Shown: piece after piece, positions 23,994 through 34,193 of the stretch
Layout of the letters: every line of letters starts with the position of its first letter
Numbering within the stretch: the first letter of the stretch is position 1
Origin: Pseudomonadales bacterium
GTDB lineage: Bacteria > Pseudomonadota > Gammaproteobacteria > Pseudomonadales > Azotimanducaceae
DNA: 57,637 nucleotides
Reading direction: 5' to 3'
Assembly: GCA_022822135.1 (NCBI GenBank)
Contig: JAJECH010000039.1
Span: 1 to 57,637, forward strand
The notes under the pieces: generated by a model
What the model saw: only the letters and a program-made list of their open reading frames with translations
Database searches by the model: none
What the model was told of the DNA's origin: nothing
Program-made: the position numbers and the translations under genes

Positions 23994-25178
23994 CTATACA
24001 GCTTCGAAAAGTCCAGCTGCGCCTTGGCCACCGCCGATACACATCGTGACGACGCCGTATTTCTTGTTACGACGCTTCAATTCACGAAGGACCGAACCGG
24101 TCAATCTCGAACCAGTCATTCCAAACGGATGACCGATTGCGATACTGCCGCCATTGACGTTGTACTTCTCGTTGTCAATACCTAGCTCATCTCGGCAATA
24201 GACACATTGGCTGGCGAATGCTTCGTTGAGTTCCCACAAGTCAACATCGTCTTGATGAACGCCGGCATTTTCAAGCATACGTGGAATCGCGAACACGGGA
24301 CCGATTCCCATTTCGTCCGGCTCACATGCTGCTACGGAGAATCCACGGTAAATCCCCATTGGCTCAACGCCTAGCTGTTCAGCGCGCTCAGCACTCATCA
24401 ACATCGTCATTGATGCCCCATCAGAAAGTTGGGACGCATTACCAGCAGTTACCGTGCCGTCTTCTTCAAATGCGGGAGGAAGTCCACTCAGACCTTCCAT
24501 CGTCGTGTTCGGTCGATTGCATTCGTCGGCAGCGACCGTGACCGTCTCACGACTCTCTTCCTTCGTCTCTTTGTCGACTTTCAGCATTTCGACTGTCATC
24601 GGAACGATTTCTTCGCTCATATGTCCGGCGGTTTCAGCGGCAGCATATCGAAGCTGACTCTGGAGTGCATATTGATCCTGCATTTCTCGAGTCACCTGAT
24701 AACGACGCGCTACGACCTCAGCCGTGTTACCCATCGCCATGAAAATCTCAGGTTTCTCTTCAATCAGTCGCTTGTTTTGCTCAGCTTTCCCGGTCGTCTG
24801 ACGATTCCGCATCGAAATCGAATCAACGCCACCTGCGATCGCGATTTGAGCCTGCCCAGAAGCAATCTGATTCGCAGCAATTGCAATCGACTGCAGTCCG
24901 GATGAGCAGAATCGATTGATTGTCATTCCTGCCGTTGTGATCGGCAATTTTGACAGAACAACCGCAAGCCTTGCTAAGTTCCCATCTTGCTCTCCCGCAT
25001 GACTTGCTGCACCAACCACGACGTCTTCGACTTCCTGGGGTGAGATCTTCGGGTTTCGGTCCAGTAAAGCGTCAATCAAATGCGCGAGCATGTCATCCGA
25101 CCTTGTCAGGTTAAAGCTCCCGCGAAATGACTTCGCAAGACCAGTCCTTACGCTATCTACCACTACTACGTCACGCAT
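23994..25178 (-). CDS. acetyl-CoA C-acyltransferase (thiolase)
   Basis: A 394-residue thiolase. The acyl-accepting Cys91 is in [10 protein letters not shown], the His in [10 protein letters not shown], and the second Cys in CIGGGQG near residue 380, with the NEAFA loop present. It catalyses thiolytic cleavage of 3-ketoacyl-CoA, or the reverse condensation. It stands at the upstream end of a minus-strand run leading to an enoyl-CoA hydratase and a MaoC-type pair, which together cover several beta-oxidation steps; no acyl-CoA dehydrogenase or 3-hydroxyacyl-CoA dehydrogenase of the classical type is in the window. Confidence 0.93.
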   Translation of the reverse strand: MRDVVVVDSVRTGLAKSFRGSFNLTRSDDMLAHLIDALLDRNPKISPQEVEDVVVGAASHAGEQDGNLARLAVVLSKLPITTAGMTINRFCSSGLQSIAIAANQIASGQAQIAIAGGVDSISMRNRQTTGKAEQNKRLIEEKPEIFMAMGNTAEVVARRYQVTREMQDQYALQSQLRYAAAETAGHMSEEIVPMTVEMLKVDKETKEESRETVTVAADECNRPNTTMEGLSGLPPAFEEDGTVTAGNASQLSDGASMTMLMSAERAEQLGVEPMGIYRGFSVAACEPDEMGIGPVFAIPRMLENAGVHQDDVDLWELNEAFASQCVYCRDELGIDNEKYNVNGGSIAIGHPFGMTGSRLTGSVLRELKRRNKKYGVVTMCIGGGQGAAGLFEAV

Positions 25179-25753
25179 TTAGAAATCCTCCCTCGACGCT
25201 GACGTCAACATTAACTGTGTGGAAGCGGTGATTCTACTATTGAAGATCAACCTGCTTTCGATATGAAGCAATCATGGTACGCGTTGATCGATGCGTAAAT
25301 CGCCTCACTTTTGTCATTTAACCCGATAAAAAACTTCACACTTAGCTCGAGCTCCACCCTCACAACGCGCTCCCTCACCTTCGGGGCAAATGGTGTCGGC
25401 TCGGACATGCACGATGACGGTACTGCAGTCTCCATAAAAAACAGACAAGAGCCGGTCCGCTAACGCAAGGCTTAAATGGACTCGTCCCAAAGCTCTAATT
25501 CGACATTGGCTAACCTCAGTCCTTCTTCTGATCCACGTTCTCGCAACGTTCGTGATCCGACCCGCTCATCCGAATCTGTACAGCTATGGACTATTGCCTC
25601 AGTTACCCCTTATCAACGTTAACTTTTCGGAAATCTCCGTCGCGCCTTCAGCCAGCAAAAGCGGTAACGTCAAAGCAAACATGACAATTGACACAGAACC
25701 AAATCGTAGAAATTTTGTAACTGTCTATTCCTCAGGTTCCGACACGCTTGACT
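25179..25753. other. 575-base intergenic region
   Basis: It lies between the thiolase start and the sulfatase end, both on the minus strand. Small frames occur on both strands but none has a recognisable motif or a good ribosome binding site. A 62-codon minus-strand frame at 25247-25435 has alternating charged residues (VRERVVRVELELSVKFF) and could be decayed coding DNA. The region presumably holds the thiolase promoter. No clear terminator was found. Confidence 0.5.
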
Positions 25754-27298
25754 CTACGATTGTGGCGGACCCGCATACGGCTCAAATTCGTACCGGCAAG
25801 GTTGTTCCATCAAACGAGGATCGTTTTGGCTCTCCAAGATACCCAACAATCTTCCTTCAAGTTCACCTCGTATATTGCTGTATTCAGACAGCTCCGCGAC
25901 ATTCTCCAGATAGTCCGGGTCGCGTTTAAGGTCGTAAAGTTCCTCGCGGGGTCGTTTGCCGAACGCTAATTGGAAAAGCGGTTCAACGTCCAAGTCTTCT
26001 CGGTGCTGAATCATGTATGCCTTCGTCGGACTTGCGTCTATGTCAGGATAGGCAACGAATGTGTCATACGCAAGGTCTTCATAAGAAGGTAGAACCGTAT
26101 TAGGTTGATCCACCCCTTTGGGGTCACCCATAGGCCAACGATCGGGTTCAAAGTTAACGATGTAGATATAGTCTGCCGTTCGTATGGCACGCTGGGGATA
26201 CGGAAGGTACTTCTCTCTTGCAAATGCGACGTGCCTCTCGCGTCCGGTCACGACGAAATCTCGCGTCGCGTCAAGCTGACCGTTCTTCTCGCTCGTAAGA
26301 AGCGGCATCAACGACCTAGCGGTCATATTCGCGGGTGCTTGAATCTGACCCGCCTCGCAAAACGTCGGTGCAAGGTCCATTAGATTCACGAAATCGTGTA
26401 CGACGCGTCCAGGTTTTATCTGATCAGGCCATCGCGCGGCCAACGTTACCTCACAACCGATGTCATAAAGATTGCATTTGGCACGTGGCATACCCGGGAT
26501 ACCGTGGTCGCCACTCACAACCAATAGGGTATTGTCAAGTTCATCTATCCGTTCTAATTCGTCCAAAAGGATGCCAAGTCCTTTGTCTACTGCCAAACAT
26601 TCGCCAAGATAGTCAGCAGCGTCCTCTCGTATTTCGTGAACGTCCGGCAAAAATCTGGGAAGTCTGCCTCTAAGATCATCCGGATCGATTCCCCAGAGCG
26701 CTCTCCCTGAACCTCTCTCCCAAGTCCTGTGCGTATTCGTAGGTCCCCACCAATAGCAAAACGGTCGATCTTCCGGTCGAACCTCAAGAAACTCCCGGAA
26801 GTTTGCTCTTGTTTCGTCATACAACACTTTCTTTGCGGATTCCACTCCGAGCTCCGCTGCATGACGTGTTACCCAATGAGAAAACTGATTGAAATTGATA
26901 CCTGCAGACTGATATCGCGTCCGAATTCCACCATAGGGGGCATTCAGAGCTCGACCAGGAGACCATACTTTGTACTGATACCCAATGAAATAACCGCCAC
27001 TCGCTTCGAGCTCAAGAGGATATGTTGGGATCGACTCATCCCATTGAGCACCTTGCAAAATTGCGCCTAACCCTGTTTGCCAAAAATACTGTCCTGACAG
27101 AATAGAACTCCGACACGGCGTACATGAGGGTGCTGGTACGATCGCATTAGTAAATAGAGCACCTTCGCGAGCAATCCGGTCGAAATTAGGAGTATCGATG
27201 AGATGATTGAGTGAATTCGGGCGTTCAAATCGCGCGTATGCGTTCGCGTATCGGCCCCAGTCATCCGCAAACGCGAATACGATATTCGGTCGGGTCAT
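25754..27298 (-). CDS. sulfatase, Cys-type
   Basis: A 514-residue protein of the alkaline-phosphatase/sulfatase superfamily. The N-terminal metal site is RPNIVFAFADDWG, the formylglycine motif C59-T-P-C-R63 lies in PAPSCTPCRSS, and LLVVSGDHGIPGMPRAKCNLYDIG supplies further metal and active-site residues. No signal peptide is visible, so unlike most scavenging sulfatases it appears cytoplasmic. It needs maturation of Cys59 by a formylglycine-generating enzyme or anSME, not encoded here. The substrate is unknown. It is transcribed alone, divergent from the RDD-SpoIIM operon. Confidence 0.9.
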   Translation of the reverse strand: MTRPNIVFAFADDWGRYANAYARFERPNSLNHLIDTPNFDRIAREGALFTNAIVPAPSCTPCRSSILSGQYFWQTGLGAILQGAQWDESIPTYPLELEASGGYFIGYQYKVWSPGRALNAPYGGIRTRYQSAGINFNQFSHWVTRHAAELGVESAKKVLYDETRANFREFLEVRPEDRPFCYWWGPTNTHRTWERGSGRALWGIDPDDLRGRLPRFLPDVHEIREDAADYLGECLAVDKGLGILLDELERIDELDNTLLVVSGDHGIPGMPRAKCNLYDIGCEVTLAARWPDQIKPGRVVHDFVNLMDLAPTFCEAGQIQAPANMTARSLMPLLTSEKNGQLDATRDFVVTGRERHVAFAREKYLPYPQRAIRTADYIYIVNFEPDRWPMGDPKGVDQPNTVLPSYEDLAYDTFVAYPDIDASPTKAYMIQHREDLDVEPLFQLAFGKRPREELYDLKRDPDYLENVAELSEYSNIRGELEGRLLGILESQNDPRLMEQPCRYEFEPYAGPPQS

Positions 27299-27612
27299 GA
27301 ATTGATGTGCAACTTGAAATTACGGTCTACTATACGCAACTTGCGAAATATCGGATTCATCCTCGAGAAGTAGGGTGTCAACGATCAAACAACGTTGTCT
27401 CAAGTGCTCACCTCGACGTGTCACCGAAGTGCTATCAAACTCCGTTCTCGAAGAATCGTGAACAGAAAATCACCTGCCATCGAGCCACAATTTGACGTTA
27501 TCAGGTTCTTATAGCTTGCTATTGGTCCCAAGACCATGGTCAGTTTCAGAAGGCTCGATTTCGATCATTGACCGAGTAGCAGAGTCAAGTTGCCGTATCA
27601 GGAATTACTGAG
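27299..27612. other. divergent intergenic region
   Basis: A 314-base gap between the sulfatase start (minus) and the RDD gene start (plus). A 10-base palindrome GACCATGGTC lies at 27532-27541, but it is too short to call an operator. No gene or strong promoter motif was recognised. Confidence 0.5.
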
Positions 27613-28323
27613 GTGCAGCCCGACCAACTAACAGAGCACACTTTAGTGGACAGCCTGCTAACTCTCGAAACATTTACGGGTGTTGACATCAAGCTCCGAA
27701 TTGCAGGCGTTTACATCAGAGGAATTGCGCGCTTAATCGATGACGTGCTCAGAATTCTGATTGTTTCTGCATTGACCGCACTCCTAGTACCTACTGGAGT
27801 TGTCGGTATCGGTCTCGCAGCGGTCCTAGGATTTTTCGTGTGGTGGTCCTATAACGTACTTTTTGAGATACTCAACAACGGCGTCACCCCAGGTAAACAC
27901 TACATGGGACTTCGCGCCGTTAACGCCGATGGCACACCGATTCGATGGGCGAACTCGGTGATTCGCTCATTGCTGCTGGTGGTTGATTTTCTCCCGGTCG
28001 GATACCTTCTCGGGATCATTACGATGTCTCTGTCTGGAACTCAGCAACGCATTGGAGACATAGTCGCGGGAACCATAGTCGTCTACAACCGCCCCCTCAA
28101 ATCACGACGCATCCCCGATATTCAGCGATCTGCACCTTTGCCTGAACACCTGACCGCAGAAGATCAACTACTCTTCCTGTCGTTCCAAGAACGCATGTCG
28201 GAACTATCTCCAGAAAGAGCAATAGAACTCGCTGAAACGTTGGAACCTCTCTTACACAAGCAAGGTCAAGATGCCCTCATCGAAGTGAACGCTATCGCCC
28301 AGGGTATTCGAATCGGATCATGA
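27613..28323 (+). CDS. RDD family membrane protein
   Basis: A 236-residue protein starting at GTG. The RDD domain spans about residues 25-165, with the family Arg-Asp-Asp region represented by IARLIDDVLR and conserved N-x-x-T-P-G-K-x-x-x-G-L-R and GDIVAGTIVV. It has about four membrane segments and a cytoplasmic helical tail of about 60 residues. It opens an operon with SpoIIM, DUF4129, DUF4350, MoxR and DUF58 genes, an order I know from several proteobacterial and actinobacterial genomes, where it is thought to serve the cell envelope. The stop overlaps the next start (ATGA). Confidence 0.85.
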   Translation: MQPDQLTEHTLVDSLLTLETFTGVDIKLRIAGVYIRGIARLIDDVLRILIVSALTALLVPTGVVGIGLAAVLGFFVWWSYNVLFEILNNGVTPGKHYMGLRAVNADGTPIRWANSVIRSLLLVVDFLPVGYLLGIITMSLSGTQQRIGDIVAGTIVVYNRPLKSRRIPDIQRSAPLPEHLTAEDQLLFLSFQERMSELSPERAIELAETLEPLLHKQGQDALIEVNAIAQGIRIGS

Positions 28324-29318
28324 AGCAATCTGCATTTGAGAGCGCTCACGGAGATCTTTGGCTTTCGTTCGAGAACCAACTTGCCAAGTTTGAGAAAGTG
28401 GCGGGAGGACGCTCTCGCGGCGGTGGTGAACGGGATCAATTCGTCACCGAGTTTGAACAAATCTCAAAGCAACTCGCGATTGCCAAAACACGAGGATACA
28501 GTCTCGAGTTAGTTGATCATTTAAACGAACTCGTTACGCGTGGACACTTTGTTCTTCATCACAGTCAAACCAGTCCACTGAACAACATCGTTACGTTCTT
28601 TGTTGCGAGTTTCGCGCATGAAGTTCGTAAGGCGCGCTATTTTGTAGCGGTCGCGGCGAGCGCGTTGTTACTCCCTGCGTTGGTCATCGGTGCGATGATC
28701 CAATACAGTCCGCACTACGTTACGAGCGTTCTAAGTTCCGCTGAAATTCAACAAATCGAACGCATGTATTCCACCACTCAATCGCGGATCGGTCGCGAAC
28801 GATCTGGCGCTTCCGATATTGCCGCGTTTGGTTTTTACGTATACAACAACACCCAGATCGGACTGACAGTATTCGCGACCGGTGTCTTATTCTGCCTGCC
28901 TTCGATCCTAGCTCTAGGCTTTAACGGTCTATTCATTTCCGCAATCATCAACCACTTGTCTGTCATCGGATTAGGTACTTCTGTTTGGAGCTTTGTCGCC
29001 GGACACTCTGCGCTTGAATTAAGCGCGATCGTCCTTTCGGGGGCCGCCGGAATCATGCTCGGTTATGCGCTTATTCACCCGGGATCGCTGCCGCGTCGCG
29101 AAGCACTGCGTCGAGCCGGTTCGAGTGCTGTAAAAATCGTGCTTGGTGCGGCATTTATGTTCATTGTTGCTGCTTTTATCGAGGCATTCTGGTCTTCTCT
29201 TCAGTTTGTATCACCTGAAATAAAGTACCTAGTTGGCGCTTGTCTTTGGGTTTTAACGTTGAGCTACTTTCTATTCGCCGGTCGTAATGCAAATCGAGAA
29301 ACTTCAAGTCGTACTTAA
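28320..29318 (+). CDS. stage II sporulation protein M-like membrane protein
   Basis: A 332-residue SpoIIM-family protein. After a soluble N-terminal helical part (1-90), five or so membrane segments follow, with the typical YVYNNTQIGLTVFATGVLFCLPSILALGFNGLFISAIINHLSVIG run and the G-H-S-A-L-E-L motif (W-S-F-V-A-G-H-S-A-L-E-L). In Bacillus, SpoIIM joins SpoIID and SpoIIP in peptidoglycan remodelling; in non-sporulators the homologue accompanies MoxR-DUF58 clusters and its job is unproven. Overlaps the RDD gene by four bases and the next gene by 32. Confidence 0.85.
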   Translation: MKQSAFESAHGDLWLSFENQLAKFEKVAGGRSRGGGERDQFVTEFEQISKQLAIAKTRGYSLELVDHLNELVTRGHFVLHHSQTSPLNNIVTFFVASFAHEVRKARYFVAVAASALLLPALVIGAMIQYSPHYVTSVLSSAEIQQIERMYSTTQSRIGRERSGASDIAAFGFYVYNNTQIGLTVFATGVLFCLPSILALGFNGLFISAIINHLSVIGLGTSVWSFVAGHSALELSAIVLSGAAGIMLGYALIHPGSLPRREALRRAGSSAVKIVLGAAFMFIVAAFIEAFWSSLQFVSPEIKYLVGACLWVLTLSYFLFAGRNANRETSSRT

Positions 29319-30702
29319 ACCACGATCGATGTGGGAATCTGCAGATCTAGGCACTCAGCTCGCCGTGCGTTGGTTTTTTCCGCTTTCCGTGTCCTGGATT
29401 CTTCTCGCGCTTCCGTTCTTACTCATCTCCTTTCAGTTTGATCACCTTCTCGCCCAGCTTGTATTTCTATGGTGGTTCAAACCTCTGTACGAACGAGCCG
29501 TGCTCATGTCACTCTCGATATTGACGTTTGACGGACGATTAACGATTAGAGCGATTCTCGGGGGATTTACAGATATACGGCTATGGTTTTATCTCACGAT
29601 TTTTCGCTTTTCGTGGGCGCGGTCGGAACACACACCGATCGATGCCCTTGAAGACTTAGATTTCAACGCACAATCCCAGCGTCGACATTGGCTATACGCG
29701 AGCGACAGTCGTATCGCCTTTCTCGTCAGTCTTTTCGGATTGCTGATCGAAGCGATCATTGTGGTCGCACTCGTCTCGCTCTTCTATTTCCTCACACAAA
29801 GTGACTTCAATTCGGCATACGCGGGTGTCTTGAAGATCCTAAATATCAATGAAATAAGCAAAGAAGAGTCAGTTTTTCTCACGATCGCGATTTTTATCGC
29901 GATGGGTATTTCCGCTGTTTTTTACGTTTCGGTTGGATTCGCCACCTATCTAGATCGTCGGACCATCAAAGAAGGTTGGGATCTTGAACTAGGATTTAAG
30001 AAGATCATCAATCGGCTGGGTATCGTAGTTTTCGGGTTCATTCTTGTTGTACCTAGTGTTGATCTCTTGGCTAACGAATATGGAGACGATATCGACGAGA
30101 CGCTGACTAGGGTTTTGAGTACGCCGGAACTGAATCAATCCACGACGATCAGGGTGCCAGAACATCTAAGTGAGTACGTGCAAGCCATGCTCAAGGTCGA
30201 AGATGTCGAACCCACGCGATATCGAGTTGGTATCGGTAGTGCGGTTATGGCTTGGATACTCAGGTTCATTCTGATCAGTGCACTAGTAGTCATGATTGGC
30301 TTCTTTTTCTATAAGTTGTACGAAAAGTATGGAACAGGGTCAGCATCAATAAATAAGGGGGGAAAGGCTCCTCCTCAGATAATCCGTGTTCGTAAGCTTC
30401 CGCGAAACGTTCACCGGACCATCCAGACATACTGGTCCGACGGTCAATTCAGAGATGCGCTGGCATTGCTCTATAGCGCCACAGTAGTGTATGTCGATGC
30501 AACGTTCTCTTGTGACATTCTCGATAGCGATACCGAAGGCGACTGCATAAGAAAAACGAAAAACATCGATGCGGATTCAAGAGATGCATTCCGGGTAATA
30601 ACTCAGACTTGGTTGCGATTAGCGTACGGGAACGGAACTCCTAGCGAAGAGAGTTTCCAGACTGCGATGCGCCTGTTTGAACAACACATTGCGCCATCCT
30701 AA
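29287..30702 (+). CDS. DUF4129 domain membrane protein
   Basis: A 471-residue protein with several membrane segments in the first 260 residues, one more at about 320-345, then a soluble C-terminal DUF4129 domain (from about 375: TIQTYWSDGQFRDALALLYSATVVY..., with TQTWLRLAYG). It overlaps the SpoIIM-like gene by 32 bases; Met15 (29329) would remove the overlap and is an alternative start. DUF4129 proteins occur with transglutaminase-like, DUF58 and MoxR genes. No enzymatic residue can be assigned. Confidence 0.8.
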   Translation: MQIEKLQVVLKPRSMWESADLGTQLAVRWFFPLSVSWILLALPFLLISFQFDHLLAQLVFLWWFKPLYERAVLMSLSILTFDGRLTIRAILGGFTDIRLWFYLTIFRFSWARSEHTPIDALEDLDFNAQSQRRHWLYASDSRIAFLVSLFGLLIEAIIVVALVSLFYFLTQSDFNSAYAGVLKILNINEISKEESVFLTIAIFIAMGISAVFYVSVGFATYLDRRTIKEGWDLELGFKKIINRLGIVVFGFILVVPSVDLLANEYGDDIDETLTRVLSTPELNQSTTIRVPEHLSEYVQAMLKVEDVEPTRYRVGIGSAVMAWILRFILISALVVMIGFFFYKLYEKYGTGSASINKGGKAPPQIIRVRKLPRNVHRTIQTYWSDGQFRDALALLYSATVVYVDATFSCDILDSDTEGDCIRKTKNIDADSRDAFRVITQTWLRLAYGNGTPSEESFQTAMRLFEQHIAPS

Positions 30703-30705
30703 GCA

Positions 30706-31854
30706 ATGAGATTCATCCGCCACAACATACCGTTAACGATTTTCGTAGTGATTGCGACATCGCTCGGTTTGTACCTTTGGCTGACTCCGTGGGTTTCGAC
30801 ATCAATTGGTCCGTTTTACGGACCAAAGGCAGCAACCAATCCCTATCTAGCTGCGGAAATGTTCCTTAACGAATATGGGGTACAGATTGAAAAACACGGT
30901 GATGCGTCGAGACTCGATTTCGCATTGGCCGCCAGTGACGTACTTTTGATGACTAACCAAAACGGTCACTTCTCGCAGGATCAAATAGAAGATCTATTCG
31001 ATTGGATCGACGGAGGTGGGACGTTAATCTACCAACCGACGACGCTCTATGGTGAAGAAGGCGATTACTCCGATCAGGTTCTTGCGCACAAATCACTTCG
31101 ACTTGTAGTAAATCCGACCCGAAACCAAATGCATACACCATTACCGGATGTTCACCATGCCGATGTCACATGTCAAGAGTCGAAACGCGCGACATCCGTT
31201 ACCATGAGAGATCGACAGTATCAAATAGGTATGTCGCGAGACGTGATGTTGGCGTCGAAGGGTGATGACGATTCGACTCTGAGACCGATCTACGGCGAGT
31301 CTAATTCAGGCGCAGGTACATTGATCATCATTACGGGACTGAGACAATGGCGTAACAATCTCATTCAATGTCACGACAACGCTCAGTTTCTCCATGACCT
31401 TGTGGTACGTCAACCCGGAACCAAGCTTTGGTTAGCATGGCTGGATGGAGCCGAATCCGAACCACTACTCCGACAGCTCTGGCATTGGTTTCCACAATCC
31501 GCGTTGACATTGGCCGTACTACTGCTTTGTTGGCTTTGGAATCGAATTCCACGAGAGCAACCCATCACGACGACGATAGACCGACGCGAAAATGCACTTG
31601 AAGACTACTTACTTAGGAAGGCCATCTTTCGTTGGCGTTCGGCGAATTCGCTCCACCAACTTTCTAATCTACGTGCCGAGATTCAAGGCCAAACAAGACC
31701 AAGCTACACACAATCTGACTATGAACGATTCTCCCAGACAACGGGTGATTCAGTTGACGAGATCAAGTCTGCATTACATAGCAATGAATGGACAGGACAA
31801 CGTGAAATGATCAAACTTGTCGCAACCCTCTCTCGAATTCGGGGCGTCATTTGA
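30706..31854 (+). CDS. DUF4350 domain membrane-anchored protein
   Basis: A 382-residue protein with an N-terminal membrane segment (8-27), an extracytoplasmic GATase1-like DUF4350 domain (residues 45-245, with DVLLMTNQNGHFSQDQIEDLFDWIDGGGTLIYQP), a second membrane segment (SALTLAVLLLCWLWNRI, about 265-281) and a cytoplasmic helical tail. It belongs to the MoxR/DUF58 operon and is followed by MoxR with a TTGA overlap. The domain's role is unknown, perhaps ligand sensing. Confidence 0.82.
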   Translation: MRFIRHNIPLTIFVVIATSLGLYLWLTPWVSTSIGPFYGPKAATNPYLAAEMFLNEYGVQIEKHGDASRLDFALAASDVLLMTNQNGHFSQDQIEDLFDWIDGGGTLIYQPTTLYGEEGDYSDQVLAHKSLRLVVNPTRNQMHTPLPDVHHADVTCQESKRATSVTMRDRQYQIGMSRDVMLASKGDDDSTLRPIYGESNSGAGTLIIITGLRQWRNNLIQCHDNAQFLHDLVVRQPGTKLWLAWLDGAESEPLLRQLWHWFPQSALTLAVLLLCWLWNRIPREQPITTTIDRRENALEDYLLRKAIFRWRSANSLHQLSNLRAEIQGQTRPSYTQSDYERFSQTTGDSVDEIKSALHSNEWTGQREMIKLVATLSRIRGVI

Positions 31855-32837
31855 ACTCAGAAACAGATCATGCATCCGAAGAGCTTGAATTCGCCGCGGA
31901 TGCGCTTAACAAGATCTCAACTTCGATCCGCCAGGTCTTCGTTGGTCAAGAAACCGTCGTCAATGACCTGCTTCGATGTTTCGTCGCGAGTGGACACGTC
32001 CTCCTTGAAGGTGTGCCTGGGTTAGGGAAAACACTCTTAGTTCGTGCGCTCGCTGCCTGTTTTAGAGGCGAGACAGGACGCATCCAGTTCACTCCCGATT
32101 TGATGCCTAGTGACATAACGGGTCACTCGATATTCAACATGAAGGACAGCAAGTTTGAAGTTCGCAAGGGACCGATCTTCACGAACATATTGCTCGCCGA
32201 CGAAATCAATCGAGCACCTGCGAAAACACAAGCGGCACTACTAGAAGTCATGCAGGAACAGAGCGTGTCGATCGATGACGTCACATTTCAAGTTGAATCC
32301 CCGTTCATGGTGCTCGCGACTCAAAATCCAATCGAGCAAGATGGCACGTACCCCCTCCCAGAAGCAGAACTCGATCGATTTATGATCAAATCGATGATTG
32401 ACTATCCAGATGAGAAAACTGAAGCGAGCATCGTTGAGCTTGTACTACAAGGAAAACACTCAACATCACTAAATGTTGATGCCATTGAACCATGCGTGTC
32501 AGTGAGTGAAATCGAACGCCTACGTCGCGTTACCGCGTTGGTTGAAGTCGACGAAAGCGTTCTTTCCTATGCGATAAGGATTGTTCGTGAAACCCGTTTT
32601 GCGCCAGGCATAAATCGGGGCGCGAGTCCGCGAGCATCCATCGCCACCATCGCGATGGCACGTGTGGCTGCTATGCAAGAGGCGCGATCGTACGTAATTC
32701 CGGACGACGTCAAATCTGTTGCATTGCCCGTCCTTCGACACCGTATCGCGTTAACGACCGACCTTGAAATTGAAGGGAAGAACACCGATAGCGTACTTGA
32801 AGATCTACTCAATCGAGTCGACGCACCACGTTCTTGA
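31851..32837 (+). CDS. MoxR-type AAA+ ATPase
   Basis: A 328-residue AAA_3 protein. Walker A is GVPGLGKT (54-61), Walker B ILLADEIN (about 112-119), sensor 1 LATQNPIEQDGTYPLPEAELDRF, and sensor 2 in the lid SPRASI. MoxR proteins act as chaperone-like partners of von-Willebrand-type proteins, often the adjacent DUF58 product, in maturation of enzymes or envelope complexes. It starts at TTG inside the previous stop (TTGA) and ends in the same way at the next gene, so three genes are translationally coupled by non-ATG starts. Confidence 0.92.
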   Translation: MNSETDHASEELEFAADALNKISTSIRQVFVGQETVVNDLLRCFVASGHVLLEGVPGLGKTLLVRALAACFRGETGRIQFTPDLMPSDITGHSIFNMKDSKFEVRKGPIFTNILLADEINRAPAKTQAALLEVMQEQSVSIDDVTFQVESPFMVLATQNPIEQDGTYPLPEAELDRFMIKSMIDYPDEKTEASIVELVLQGKHSTSLNVDAIEPCVSVSEIERLRRVTALVEVDESVLSYAIRIVRETRFAPGINRGASPRASIATIAMARVAAMQEARSYVIPDDVKSVALPVLRHRIALTTDLEIEGKNTDSVLEDLLNRVDAPRS

Positions 32838-34126
32838 AACCTTCAAAATACTCACTCTATCTAATTGGCGGCGTCGCCATATTCGGGCTCTTCCCGTTCT
32901 CACCGGAGCTCTGGGTCTGGCTTTCAGCTATCTGTGCCGCAATCGTCGTAGCAGATCTCGCGCTATTCCTGCTAAGACGTACTGATTTCGCGATTGAACG
33001 AATCATCCAATCCAACTTGGCCATTCACCGAAGCGCTGTCATTCGACTCAACATCGTCAACCAAACCAAGCGTCAATTAGTCGTCAAGGTGTTAGATATC
33101 TGTCCTGCCGAACTCAATCCTGAGGTATCTGACCGATTTTTTAAACTGAAGGGTGGTCACGAGCTCCAATACAAATACGGTGTCCTACCGATTAAGCGTG
33201 GTAGTTTCAATTTCGAATCCACAACGTTAATCGTTCGTTCGCTATTACATTTCTGGGAGTTCAAGCGAATTCGCCCGGTGCGGTCCGAGGTGAACGTTTA
33301 TCCGGACTTTGTCGCCATTTCTGGCTATCTCGAACTGGTTGCCAAGCAACACAGGGCTCAACTTGGCATGAAGTTAGTAGCTAGACGAGGTTCGGGGCTT
33401 GAATTCGAGCAACTTCGAGAATATCGCCTAGGAGACCCGCTCAACCATCTCGACTGGAAAGCCACGGCGCGTCATCAAAAGCTTATCTCCCGAGAGTTTC
33501 AAGATGAGAGAGATCAGCTCATTTGTGTATTAATCGATAGTGGCATGACCATGCGCATGAACGACGGCGAGCTAACTTCATTCGATCATGCTTTGAATGC
33601 GTTGATTCTGCTCGGCTATGTAGCGCTGCACCAGGGTGATTCGATTGCCGTTCAGTTCTTTGGTCATACAAATAAATGGTTGGCACCAGTAAAGGGAGCG
33701 AATAGCATCAATACGCTACTAAATTCCGTATTCGATGTTCAAAGCGGACCTACTGCGTCCGACTATGTCGCAGCTGCCGAGTCGTTTCTAAACCACCAAC
33801 GCAAACGATCGCTCGTTATCCTCGTGACTAACTCGCGCGAAAAAGAATCTGAAATCCCATCTGCGTTGAATGTGCTAAGCAAACGCCACTTAACGCTCTT
33901 AGTTAATCTAAGAGACAGCGTCATTGATGAGATTCCGAAGCGTGAAATTGATCAATTCGAGGATGCGCTTCTACTCTCCGAACGCGCTTACTTTCTAGAG
34001 GATAGACGGCGTTTATTGCGTCAATGTGCAGGTTCATACCATCTGGGAATAGATTGCAGACCACAGGACTTAATCGTTCGACTCTTGAATGCGTACTGGC
34101 AGATCAAGCGAAGTGGCGTGCTCTAA
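32834..34126 (+). CDS. DUF58 domain protein
   Basis: A 430-residue protein with two N-terminal membrane segments (about 8-50) and the DUF58 motif GLEFEQLREYRLGDPLNHLDWKATAR (near 190-215), which leads into a von-Willebrand-A-like fold with ICVLIDSGMTM (the D-x-S-x part of a MIDAS site). It is the usual partner of MoxR. It starts at TTG overlapping the MoxR stop. A 67-base gap follows before the RDD pair. Confidence 0.9.
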   Translation: MKPSKYSLYLIGGVAIFGLFPFSPELWVWLSAICAAIVVADLALFLLRRTDFAIERIIQSNLAIHRSAVIRLNIVNQTKRQLVVKVLDICPAELNPEVSDRFFKLKGGHELQYKYGVLPIKRGSFNFESTTLIVRSLLHFWEFKRIRPVRSEVNVYPDFVAISGYLELVAKQHRAQLGMKLVARRGSGLEFEQLREYRLGDPLNHLDWKATARHQKLISREFQDERDQLICVLIDSGMTMRMNDGELTSFDHALNALILLGYVALHQGDSIAVQFFGHTNKWLAPVKGANSINTLLNSVFDVQSGPTASDYVAAAESFLNHQRKRSLVILVTNSREKESEIPSALNVLSKRHLTLLVNLRDSVIDEIPKREIDQFEDALLLSERAYFLEDRRRLLRQCAGSYHLGIDCRPQDLIVRLLNAYWQIKRSGVL

Positions 34127-34193
34127 GTGTCAATCACGTGGTGAAGGTCTCGTTAGCATCGCAACGAAATTTACCTAGCTCATAGTTCGAAAC

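Noticed and set aside
25247-25435. 62-codon minus-strand frame upstream of the thiolase
   Set aside because: No recognisable motif, no ribosome binding site, and unclear base composition signal; could be decayed coding DNA but not supportable as a gene.
25600-25720. Very short minus-strand frame with a hydrophobic start (MFALTLPLLLAEGA)
   Set aside because: Looks like a signal peptide but only about 27 codons long and without support from a ribosome binding site or conservation.
27532-27541. Palindrome GACCATGGTC as an operator
   Set aside because: Ten bases is too short, and it is not placed at a clear promoter.
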